From Benzoatithermus sp963720725 (GTDB lineage Bacteria; Pseudomonadota; Alphaproteobacteria; Geminicoccales; Geminicoccaceae), in assembly GCA_963720725.1 (NCBI GenBank), contig CAVRGN010000003.1:868001-932000 (forward strand): a DNA stretch of 64,000 nucleotides, in the 5' to 3' direction. Under the pieces are notes generated by a model. The model saw only the letters and a program-made list of their open reading frames with translations. It was not told where the DNA came from and searched no databases. Positions 23,951-31,014 of this stretch are shown piece after piece (position 1 is the first letter of the stretch; every line of letters starts with the position of its first letter). The position numbers and the translations under genes were made by a program.

Positions 23951-24810
23951 GCCAGCCCGCTGTCGCCCGCAGCGTCGCCGAGCTGCGGGCACAGGTCCGC
24001 GCCTGGCATGCCGCCGGGCTCACCGTCGGCTTCGTGCCGACCATGGGTGCCCTGCATGCGGGCCATCTGGCGCTGATGCGTCAGGCTCTCGACCGCTGCG
24101 ACCGCGCCATGGTCTCGATCTTCGTCAACCCGACCCAGTTCGGCCCGCACGAGGATCTGAGCCGCTACCCGCGCGACGAGGCGGGCGACCTCGCCAAGCT
24201 CGCCTCGGTCGGCGTGCACCTCGCCTACCTCCCCACCGTGGCGGAGATGTACCCCGAGGGTGCCAGCACCTGGGTCGAGGTCGAGGGCCTGTCGCAGGGC
24301 CTGTGCGCCGAGCGCCGGCCGCACCATTTTCGCGGCATGGCCACCGTGGTCACCATGCTCCTCAACCAGGCCCAGGCCGACCTCGCGATGTTCGGCGAGA
24401 AGGACTACCAGCAGCTCCAGATCGTCAAACGCCTGGTCCGCGACCTCGCGATCCCGACCGAGATCGTGGGCGGCGCCACCGTGCGCGAGCCCGACGGGCT
24501 CGCCATGTCCTCGCGCAACCTGCTGCTGGCACCCGAGCACCGCGAAATCGCCCCCACGCTCAACCGGGTTCTGGTCGGCACTGCAGCGGCGCTGGCCGAC
24601 GGCCGCGCGGCCGCCCCGCTCCTCGACGCGGCGGTCGAGCGGCTCCATGCCGCCGGCTTCCACCCCGTCGACTATGTCGAGCTGCGCGACGCCGCGACCC
24701 TGGCCCCGCTCGCCGCCGCCGGCCGCCCCGCCCGCCTCCTCGCCGCCGCCCATTTGGGCGCGGTCCGCCTGATCGACAATGTCCCGGTGCCGTGCGCCTC
24801 GGCCTCATGA
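23947..24810 (+). CDS. panC: Pantoate--beta-alanine ligase
   Basis: PanC condenses pantoate with beta-alanine using ATP to give pantothenate. The 287-residue protein starts at GTG 23947. It shows VGFVPTMGALHAGHLALM with the HxGH nucleotide motif, SIFVNPTQFGPHEDL, HFRGMATVVTMLLN, FGEKDYQQLQIVKRL and the KMSKS-like MSSRN (Ser-Ser-Arg-Asn). The open frame extends far upstream through panB, but the GTG forming the GTGA overlap gives the standard length. Confidence 0.95.
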   Translation: MSQPAVARSVAELRAQVRAWHAAGLTVGFVPTMGALHAGHLALMRQALDRCDRAMVSIFVNPTQFGPHEDLSRYPRDEAGDLAKLASVGVHLAYLPTVAEMYPEGASTWVEVEGLSQGLCAERRPHHFRGMATVVTMLLNQAQADLAMFGEKDYQQLQIVKRLVRDLAIPTEIVGGATVREPDGLAMSSRNLLLAPEHREIAPTLNRVLVGTAAALADGRAAAPLLDAAVERLHAAGFHPVDYVELRDAATLAPLAAAGRPARLLAAAHLGAVRLIDNVPVPCASAS

Positions 24811-25014
24811 GCCGGCATGAGAGAATGTTCCAGGGGTCAGGTCAGACTGCCAGAAGACCGGGGTTTGCGCTCCTGCGCCGCACCGGACGAACCCGAGCCC
24901 GCACTCCCAAGCCTCTCCCAGCACGAGCGCAAGGCGGACCGAAGGCCGCGCTGAACCGCCACCGAAGCCGCGCGCTGGCGGCCATGGTTCGCCGACGGGC
25001 GGCTCGACCGGGTC

Positions 25015-25923
25015 TCAGCCGGCGACCGGAGGTGCGATGGCTTGGGCGAGCCGGGGGGCCGCGAAGTCGACGAAGGCGCGGACCTTGGCCGCGACCAGGC
25101 GGCTCTGTGGGTAGACGATCTGGACCGGCACGGCCGGCGGCGACAGCTCCGCGAGCAGCGGCACCAGCGTGCCGGCGGCGAGCTGTGGCGCCACCATGTA
25201 GCTGAGCACGCCCGTGATCCCCTCGCCACGCTCGGCGGCGGCGATGGCCGCGGCCGCGTCATTGACCGCGAGGCGCGGGGCCAGCTCGATCGTCTGGCTT
25301 CGGCCGTCCCGCTCGTAGCGCCAGGTCCCGCCGGGGAACATGCCCCCGAACGCCACCACCTCATGCGCCGCCAGATCGTCGATTGTACGCGGCGTGCCGT
25401 GCCGTTCCAGATAGCCGGGTGCCGCGACCAGCAGGCGGCGGACCTCGCCGATGCGGCGGGCGACCATGGTCGAATCGGGCAGCTGGGCGATGCGGACGGC
25501 GACGTCGAATCCCTCTTCGATCAGGTTGGCGACCCGGTCGAGCACGGTCAGGCTCGCCGTCAGCAGCGGCTGCTGGCCGAGGAAGGCGGCGAGCACCGGC
25601 ATCAGGTGCATGCGGCCGAAGGTGACCGGTGCGGTCACCCGCAGATACCCCCGTGGGATGCCGGAGGTGCCGGCCGCCAGACGCTCGGCCTCCTCGAGGT
25701 CGCCCAGCATCCGGCGCACGGCGGTCAGAAAGCCGAGCCCCGGCTCGGTCAGGCTCAGGCTGCGCGTGGTCCGGTTGAGCAGCCGCACGCCCAGCCGGTC
25801 CTCCAGGCCAGCCACGGCCCGGGTCACCGCAGCCGGCGACAGGCGGAGCCGCCGGGCCGCGGCGGCGAAGCTCCGCTCCTCGGCGACCGCCGCGAACACC
25901 TCCATCCCGCGCAGGCGATCCAT
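25015..25923 (-). CDS. LysR family transcriptional regulator, CrgA/AaeR-like subgroup
   Basis: The 302-residue LTTR has its DNA-binding part at residues 1-60 (MDRLRGMEVFAAVAEERSF, LSPAAVTRAVAGLEDRLG, LLNRTTRSLSLTEPG). The ligand domain has YLRVTAPVTFGRMHLMPVL and FDVAVRIAQLPDSTMVARRIG, which place it in the CrgA/DmlR-like cluster. It is divergent from the truncated alpha/beta hydrolase that it probably once controlled. The effector is unknown. Confidence 0.88.
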   Translation of the reverse strand: MDRLRGMEVFAAVAEERSFAAAARRLRLSPAAVTRAVAGLEDRLGVRLLNRTTRSLSLTEPGLGFLTAVRRMLGDLEEAERLAAGTSGIPRGYLRVTAPVTFGRMHLMPVLAAFLGQQPLLTASLTVLDRVANLIEEGFDVAVRIAQLPDSTMVARRIGEVRRLLVAAPGYLERHGTPRTIDDLAAHEVVAFGGMFPGGTWRYERDGRSQTIELAPRLAVNDAAAAIAAAERGEGITGVLSYMVAPQLAAGTLVPLLAELSPPAVPVQIVYPQSRLVAAKVRAFVDFAAPRLAQAIAPPVAG

Positions 25924-25985
25924 TCATTCCCTTCGACGCAACGATCCCTTGCGATGATCGGCCATTCTCGGCTTCCGCATCAATG

Positions 25986-26012
25986 GCCAACTGTCGTGAG
26001 CGGGAAGTTGGC
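25986..26012. promoter_or_regulatory. Possible operator: GCCAACT-N13-AGTTGGC inverted repeat
   Basis: Two perfect 7-base arms separated by 13 bases lie in the LysR/hydrolase intergenic region, 27 bases before the hydrolase start. The spacing is wider than a usual LTTR half-site pair, so assignment to the neighbouring LysR protein is tentative. Confidence 0.25.
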
Positions 26013-26038
26013 GCCTGCTCACGAATTGGATCGCGGCC

Positions 26039-26280
26039 ATGGATCTGACCAACGGCACCCTCTCCTCCGGCCGCATCGGCTACCGTACTGCCAAGGTCCA
26101 CGGGCTCGAGATCGTCTACCGCGAGGGCGCGCCGGGCGACGCGCCGGCCGTGTTGCTGCTGCACGGCTTTCCGACCTCGTCGCACATGTTCCGCAACCCG
26201 ATCCGGACCCGCTCGAATCGCACGGGCCCGAGATCGCCACGCTGATCCTGGATTTTCTCGACCGCAGGGTCGCCAACTGA
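26039..26280 (+). pseudogene. Internally deleted alpha/beta hydrolase (haloalkane dehalogenase-like)
   Basis: The first 55 or so codons are the N-terminus of an alpha/beta hydrolase: VHGLEIVYREGAPGDAP, then VLLLHGFPTSSHMFRN, the oxyanion region. The frame then runs into PIRTRSNRTGP and stops at 26245. In another frame, bases from about 26208 to 26280 encode LESHGPEIATLILDFLDRRVAN, the normal C-terminal end of the same family. About 200 central codons, including the nucleophile elbow, are missing, and the join is out of frame. The gene is dead, by deletion or possibly misassembly. It is divergent from a LysR gene and 23 bases upstream of a PNPOx-like gene. Confidence 0.75.
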
Positions 26281-26302
26281 ACCGGGTGTTGGGAGAGAGC
26301 AT

Positions 26303-26905
26303 ATGGGTCACCGCTTTGCCGAACTCGCCTTCACCGACCGCGTCAGGGCGATCCAGGAAGAGGAGGGGAGCCGCGCCAGCTATGCCCGCTTCGAGGGCGG
26401 CGAGGCGCACCATGACCGGCTCGGCGCCGCCGAGGCGGAGTTCCTGGCCGCGCGCGACAGCTTTTACTTGGCGACGGTGGGCGAGACCGGCTGGCCCTAT
26501 GTCCAGCATCGCGGCGGCCCGCCGGGCTTCCTCAAGGTGCTGGACGAGCGCACGATCGGGTTCGCCGACTTCCGCGGCAACCGCCAGTATGTGAGCCTGG
26601 GCAACCTGGCGGGCGATGATCGGGTGTCCCTGATCCTGGTGGACTACCCGCGACGCCGCCGGCTCAAGATCCTCGGCCGCGCGCGGGCCGTCACCGAGGC
26701 TGACGATCCCCTGACCATGGAACGGCTGGTGGTCGATGGCTATCCGGCCAGGATCGAGCGTGGGCTGCTCATCGAGGTGGCGGCGTTCGACTGGAACTGC
26801 CCGCAGCACCTGACGCCGCGCTTCACCGAAGCCGAGATCGCCTCGGCGGTGGCCCCGCTGCATGCGCGCATTGCCGAGCTGGAAGCGGCCCTTGCCGGCC
26901 GTTGA
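26303..26905 (+). CDS. Pyridoxamine 5'-phosphate oxidase-like flavin-binding protein
   Basis: The 200-residue protein has the split-barrel PNPOx-like fold: FYLATVGETGWPYVQHRGGPPGFLKV, TIGFADFRGNRQYVSLGNL and VSLILVDYPRRRRLKILGRARAV, as in FMN- or F420-binding family members. The C-terminal helix (EAEIASAVAPLHARIAELEA) is also usual in this subgroup. It lacks the C-terminal domain of true PdxH, so vitamin B6 synthesis is unlikely. The substrate is unknown. It starts right after the dead hydrolase, with GGGAGAG as ribosome binding site. Confidence 0.8.
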   Translation: MGHRFAELAFTDRVRAIQEEEGSRASYARFEGGEAHHDRLGAAEAEFLAARDSFYLATVGETGWPYVQHRGGPPGFLKVLDERTIGFADFRGNRQYVSLGNLAGDDRVSLILVDYPRRRRLKILGRARAVTEADDPLTMERLVVDGYPARIERGLLIEVAAFDWNCPQHLTPRFTEAEIASAVAPLHARIAELEAALAGR

Positions 26906-26957
26906 CCCGTCGCCACCCTGAGCCGATCCTCGCCCGGCAACAACCGGGGGGCCGAAC

Positions 26958-27794
26958 GTGGCGGGCGAGGGCGAAGACTGGCGGGCGATCAACCGGGCGA
27001 ACTGGGACGAGCGCGTTCCGATCCATCTCGCGGCGCCCAGCTACGATCTGGGCGCGCTGCGCGCCGGCAGGGGGAGGCTGCACCCCATCGAGGAGGCCGA
27101 GCTGCGGCCCGTGGCGGGCCTGCGCGTGCTGCACCTGCAATGCCATTTCGGTCGCGACACTCTGACTCTGGCGCAGCGTGGCGCCGAGGTGGTCGGCCTC
27201 GACTTCTCGGCGCCGGCGGTCCGGGCGGCATGCGCTCTCGCCTCCGAGCTCGGCTTGGCGGAGCGCGCGCGCTTCGTCGAGGCCGATCTCTACGAGGCTC
27301 CGGAGGCGATCCCAGAGCCGGCCTCGTTTGATCTGGTCTATGTGAGCTGGGGGGCCATCTACTGGCTGCCCGACATCCGCCGCTGGGCCGAGATCGTGGC
27401 CTTCTTCCTCAAGCCGGGCGGGACGCTCTATCTGGCCGAGGGTCACCCCGTGGCGCTGGTGTTCGACGACGCGGCGGGCGGCCGGGGCGGCATGCCGGGC
27501 TGGTTCGCGCCCTATTTCGAGCGTGCGGCCGGCATGTACGAGGATCCCAGCGACTATGCCGATCCTGACGCACGGCTGGTCAACGCCCGCACCTACAGCT
27601 GGATGCATCCTCTGGGTGAGGTGGTCACGGGCATCGTCGCCGCCGGCCTCGACCTCAAATGGCTGCACGAGCACGACCGTGTACCCTGGCGGATGTTCGA
27701 GAACCTGGTGGAGGATGCGGACGGCATGTTCCGCTGGCCCAAGGAGCCCTGGCTGCCGCTCGCCTTCTCGCTGCGGGCGGAGCGGACGGCCTAG
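26958..27794 (+). CDS. Class I SAM-dependent methyltransferase
   Basis: The 278-residue protein begins at GTG 26958 and shows the SAM-binding motif I variant VLHLQCHFGRDTLTLAQRGAEVVGLDFS (Cys-His-Phe-Gly-Arg in place of the usual Gly-rich loop). Motif II/III follow (FDLVYVSWGAIYWLPDIRRWAE and FLKPGGTLYLAEGHP). This subgroup is common in proteobacteria, often named simply methyltransferase type 11, and the substrate is unknown. It is convergent with a small secreted protein gene and shares CTAG with it at the stop codons. Confidence 0.82.
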   Translation: MAGEGEDWRAINRANWDERVPIHLAAPSYDLGALRAGRGRLHPIEEAELRPVAGLRVLHLQCHFGRDTLTLAQRGAEVVGLDFSAPAVRAACALASELGLAERARFVEADLYEAPEAIPEPASFDLVYVSWGAIYWLPDIRRWAEIVAFFLKPGGTLYLAEGHPVALVFDDAAGGRGGMPGWFAPYFERAAGMYEDPSDYADPDARLVNARTYSWMHPLGEVVTGIVAAGLDLKWLHEHDRVPWRMFENLVEDADGMFRWPKEPWLPLAFSLRAERTA

Positions 27795-28129
27795 TCCGGC
27801 AGCCGGCCCGCGGTGCAGCCGATCCGTCGCTGGCCGATCACGGTGGTGTTGAGCGCCCGGCAGCTCACCAGCTCGCCCTGGGACCGGTCGACGAGCCACA
27901 GGTTGCGTCCGCCCACAGCCTCGGCAGCCGAACCGGCCGAGGGCGCGAGGTAGGCCGGCCTGACGGCGCTGCCGCGATGGACGGTGAGCGCCGATGGCGG
28001 GTCGCCGGTTCCGCCGCGATAGACCGCCACCGTCCCGGGAACGGCCGGCGGCTCGTAGACGTCGGCGTCGGCCCTGGCCGGCAGCGAAGCGCCTAGAGTG
28101 AGCAGGGCCAGCATGGTAACTGCGCGCAT
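27791..28129 (-). CDS. Small secreted hypothetical protein
   Basis: I do not recognise this 112-residue protein. It starts at ATG 28129 after GGAGGTAG, a strong ribosome binding site. Its signal peptide is MRAVTMLALLTLGASLPARA. The mature part has two cysteines (VSCRALN and IGCTAGRLPD) that could form a disulfide in the periplasm. Export is well supported; function is not. The 188 bases upstream, to the MBL-fold gene, hold no other gene. Confidence 0.6.
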   Translation of the reverse strand: MRAVTMLALLTLGASLPARADADVYEPPAVPGTVAVYRGGTGDPPSALTVHRGSAVRPAYLAPSAGSAAEAVGGRNLWLVDRSQGELVSCRALNTTVIGQRRIGCTAGRLPD

Positions 28130-28317
28130 CCGACTACCTCCGTCGCGGACCGGCCTCTCACGGGTGGCCTCGGGCAACAGCGTTAACGAAAATCCCGCCT
28201 CCGTTAACCCTGATCCCCACCTGGGCGGTACCCGACGGCGCGCCGAGGCGGCGCTTGTTTCCGCGGGGCGGGCGGTCCAAAGATCGGGCTGGGCATCGCA
28301 ACCAGGGAGCAGCGCTC

Positions 28318-29007
28318 ATGCAGCTCACGTGGCTCGGCCACTCGGCCTTCCATCTCGACACCGGCGCGCAGAGCATCCTCATCGACCCGTTCTGGACCGG
28401 CAATCCGACCTTCCCTTCCGGCTACGAGGACCGGGTCACCAAGGTCGACACGATCGTCCTCACGCATGGCCACGAAGACCATCTGGGCGACACGGTGCGG
28501 CTGGCCACCAAGTACGGCGCCACCGTGGTGGCACAGTACGAGATCTGCATGTACGTGAACGGTCAGGGGGTGCAGGGGCTCGAGCCCATGAACACCGGCG
28601 GCTCGGTCGAGCGCGCCGGCGTGCGCTACTCAATGGTGCCGGCGTTCCACAGTTCGGCGATCATCCAGGACGGCAAGCCGGTCACCATGGGCGATCCGGC
28701 CGGGTTCGTCGTGCAGGCCGACGGCCGGTCGATCTATCACACCGGCGACACGGCGCTGTTCTCGGACATGGCCCTGATCCAGCGGCTCTACCGGCCGAAG
28801 GTAGGGCTGGTGTGCATGGGCGACCGGTTCACGATGGGGCCGGAGACGGCGGCGATCGCCTGCAACGAGTTCCTCGACCTCGACCTGATCGTGCCGATCC
28901 ACTGGGGCACGTTCGGCCTGCTGTCGGGCGAACCGGAGGACTTCAAGGCCCGGGTCGAGCGCGGCAATGTGCATGTCGCGACGCCCGGCGAAGCGATCGA
29001 GATCTGA
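28318..29007 (+). CDS. Metal-dependent hydrolase, UPF0173/MBL-fold (YtkL-like)
   Basis: The 229-residue metallo-beta-lactamase fold protein starts MQLTWLGHSAFHLDTG at ATG 28318, with AGGGAGC as ribosome binding site. It carries the metal motif THGHEDHLGD, then VPAFHSS, YHTGDTALF (Asp ligand) and PIHWGTF (last His), which define the UPF0173 family. These are presumed hydrolases of unknown substrate. It converges on irr with a hairpin covering both stop codons. Confidence 0.88.
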   Translation: MQLTWLGHSAFHLDTGAQSILIDPFWTGNPTFPSGYEDRVTKVDTIVLTHGHEDHLGDTVRLATKYGATVVAQYEICMYVNGQGVQGLEPMNTGGSVERAGVRYSMVPAFHSSAIIQDGKPVTMGDPAGFVVQADGRSIYHTGDTALFSDMALIQRLYRPKVGLVCMGDRFTMGPETAAIACNEFLDLDLIVPIHWGTFGLLSGEPEDFKARVERGNVHVATPGEAIEI

Positions 29008-29023
29008 CGGGCGGTGCCGTCAG
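29004..29023. terminator. Bidirectional hairpin covering both stop codons of the MBL gene and irr
   Basis: CTGACGG and CCGTCAG form a perfect 7-bp stem with a 6-base loop. The TGA of the MBL-fold gene and the TGA of irr lie in the two arms. No T-run follows. A shared terminator for the convergent genes is the likely role. Confidence 0.4.
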
Positions 29024-29445
29024 CCGCGAGGGGTGGCGTTGCGGATGCGGACGACCACGTCGATCCGGTCGATCACCTTGCCCGGGGGAGGCTCGGGCAG
29101 GAGGGTGAACTGGATGGCATCCTCGGGGACGTCGATGATCTCGCCCGTGGTTTTGTCGAAATAATGGTAGTGCGAGGTCGGGTTGGTGTCGAAGTAGCTC
29201 TGGCCGCTGCCGGCCACGACCTCGGTCATCAGGCCGGCGGCGGTGAACTGGTGCAGGGTGTTGTAGATCGTCGCCAGCGACACCGGGATTCCTGCGCTCC
29301 GTGCCTCCTGGAACAGCTCCTCGGCCGTTACGTGCCGAGGGCCCGTTTCCAGCAGCAAGCGCGCGAGCGCGACCCGCTGACGGGTGGGCCTGAGGCCGCT
29401 CTCCTTCAGGCGGCGGACGACGAGCAGACTGGAACGGTTCGACAT
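29020..29445 (-). CDS. irr: Fur family regulator, Irr-like (iron response regulator)
   Basis: The 141-residue Fur-family protein has an N-terminal winged helix (GLRPTRQRVALARLLLETG, HVTAEELFQEA, VSLATIYNTLHQFTAAGLM). Its dimerisation part contains SYFDTNPTSHYHYFDKTTGEIIDV. The His-x-His in SHYHYF corresponds to the heme-sensitive site of Irr, and the Cys-rich zinc site of classical Fur is absent. Irr of alphaproteobacteria represses heme-synthesis and iron-using genes when heme is scarce. Assignment to Irr rather than Fur/PerR rests on the SHYHYF region and the short length. Confidence 0.8.
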   Translation of the reverse strand: MSNRSSLLVVRRLKESGLRPTRQRVALARLLLETGPRHVTAEELFQEARSAGIPVSLATIYNTLHQFTAAGLMTEVVAGSGQSYFDTNPTSHYHYFDKTTGEIIDVPEDAIQFTLLPEPPPGKVIDRIDVVVRIRNATPRG

Positions 29446-29534
29446 GGCGCGTTTCGGACAATCACTCGGGTTGCCTTGCTCAGCATAGAGTACCGATTTG
29501 GTCCGGATTCACGCCGACGTCAAGGCACCCGCGG

Positions 29535-30944
29535 TCAATGGCCGGTGAGGATGCGGCGTACCAGCTGGGTCACCGTCGGCACGAAGCCGTTGGCGTAGAA
29601 GGGATCGTCGCGGAACCGGTACACATTGTGGCCAGCGAACATCAGCTGCTCGTCGAGCGGCGCGCCGCGGCCGTGGGCGACCTCCTGCAACGTCTTCTGG
29701 ATGCAGAACGAGCGCGGGTCGGCCGGCTTGCCGGTGGTGTGCTCGCCATGATCCGTCCAGTTGCTGAATCGGCAATGGCTCAGGCAGCCCATGCAGTCGG
29801 CCTGGTCGCGCCGGATCTCGCGCGCGTTCGGCGGCGTGACGAAGATCAGCGTATCCTCGGGCGTGCGCATCGGCTGGACATACCCCGACGCCAGCCAGCC
29901 TTGGACGCGGGCATGGTCTTCGGCGGTGACATAGACACCGTGTCCTGACCGGCCATAGGCGAAGAAGGTCTCGCGGCCATGGTCCGGATCGGCGCTCTCG
30001 GAGAAGGCCACCTGACGCTCCGAGCGCTCCACCAGATCGTCGAGGAAGCTGTTCTTGACCGCCGAGGAGTAGAAGCCGGTAGGGCTGAACCGGTGCAGCA
30101 GCACGTCGCCGGGCAGCAGCTCGAGCAGCCTTTTCTTCCAGCTTTCCGGGATCGGGCTCTCCCGGGTGAGCAGCGGGCGCGTGCCGAACTGGAAGGCGAT
30201 CGGCCCAAGGTCGGGATTGCCGATCCAGTCCTTCCAGTCCTGCAGGTGCCAGACGCCGCCGGCCATCACGATCGGCACATGGTCCAGGCCCACCGAGCGC
30301 ATGAGGCGGCGCAGCTCCAGCACGCGCGGGTATGGCAACTCGGGCGCCTTCGGGTCCTCGCTGTTCGACAGGCCGTTGTGGCCACCGGCGAGCCAGGGAT
30401 CCTCGTAGACGACCGCCCCCAGCCAGTCCTGGAACCTGTGGTAGGCGCGCTTCCACAAGGCGTTGAAGGCGCGGCCGGAGGAGACGATGGGATAGTAGTG
30501 CACCCCGTAGCGGGCGCAGATCTCGGACAGGCGATAGGGCATCCCGGCGCCGCAGGTGACCCCGTGGATCAGGCCCTTGGCGCCGTCGAGCACGCCTTGC
30601 AACACGCGCTCGCAGGATCCCATCTCCCAAAGCACGTTCATGTGGACGCGCCCCTCGCCCTGGCGCGTCTCGTGGGCGATTCGGGCCTGGCTGATGCCAC
30701 CCTTGATCGAGTAGGCGATCAGCTCTTCGTGGCGCTCGAGCCGGTCGCGACCGCGGAAGACCAGCGGCACATACTCGCCATGCTCGTCGACCACGTCCGG
30801 GTTGACGCCCGAGAAGGTGCCGACGCCGCCGGCACCGGCCCAGGCACCCGCCGAACGGCCACTGCTCACCGCCACGCCCTTGCCGCCCTCGACCAACGGC
30901 CAGACCTCCCGGCCCGAGATCATCATGGGCTGCACGACGCTCAT
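29535..30944 (-). CDS. Nitronate monooxygenase-like flavin oxidoreductase
   Basis: The 469-residue protein starts at ATG 30944 (MSVVQPMMISGREVWPLVEGGKGVAVS), preceded by GGAGCAG. It shows the FMN-barrel elements of the 2-nitropropane dioxygenase/nitronate monooxygenase family (SAGAWAGAGGVGTFSG, VPIVMAGGVWHLQDW, AFQFGTRPLLT). A C-terminal region has clustered cysteines (DCMGCLSHCRFSNW and RSFCIQKTL) that could bind metal or an Fe-S centre. It is longer than classical enzymes (about 330-370 residues), and this Cys-rich long form is seen in other alphaproteobacteria. The substrate is not known. It follows pnp on the same strand. Confidence 0.75.
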   Translation of the reverse strand: MSVVQPMMISGREVWPLVEGGKGVAVSSGRSAGAWAGAGGVGTFSGVNPDVVDEHGEYVPLVFRGRDRLERHEELIAYSIKGGISQARIAHETRQGEGRVHMNVLWEMGSCERVLQGVLDGAKGLIHGVTCGAGMPYRLSEICARYGVHYYPIVSSGRAFNALWKRAYHRFQDWLGAVVYEDPWLAGGHNGLSNSEDPKAPELPYPRVLELRRLMRSVGLDHVPIVMAGGVWHLQDWKDWIGNPDLGPIAFQFGTRPLLTRESPIPESWKKRLLELLPGDVLLHRFSPTGFYSSAVKNSFLDDLVERSERQVAFSESADPDHGRETFFAYGRSGHGVYVTAEDHARVQGWLASGYVQPMRTPEDTLIFVTPPNAREIRRDQADCMGCLSHCRFSNWTDHGEHTTGKPADPRSFCIQKTLQEVAHGRGAPLDEQLMFAGHNVYRFRDDPFYANGFVPTVTQLVRRILTGH

Positions 30945-30966
30945 GGAACTGCTCCTACCTGTCAGC

Positions 30967-30988
30967 AGCGCCGGCCGTGACCGGCGCT
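30967..30988 (-). terminator. Hairpin downstream of pnp
   Basis: AGCGCCGG and CCGGCGCT form a perfect 8-bp stem with a 6-base loop, 27 bases after the pnp stop and before the flavoprotein start. There is no U-tract. It may terminate the long translation operon, partially or fully. Confidence 0.45.
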
Positions 30989-31014
30989 CGGCCTTCCCTG
31001 GGATTATCGTTGTT

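Noticed and set aside
24811..25014. Possible mobile-element trace after panC (GGGGTCAGGTCAGAC-like text)
   Set aside because: It is a single short string without a second copy, inverted ends or transposase in the window. I see no gene in this gap.
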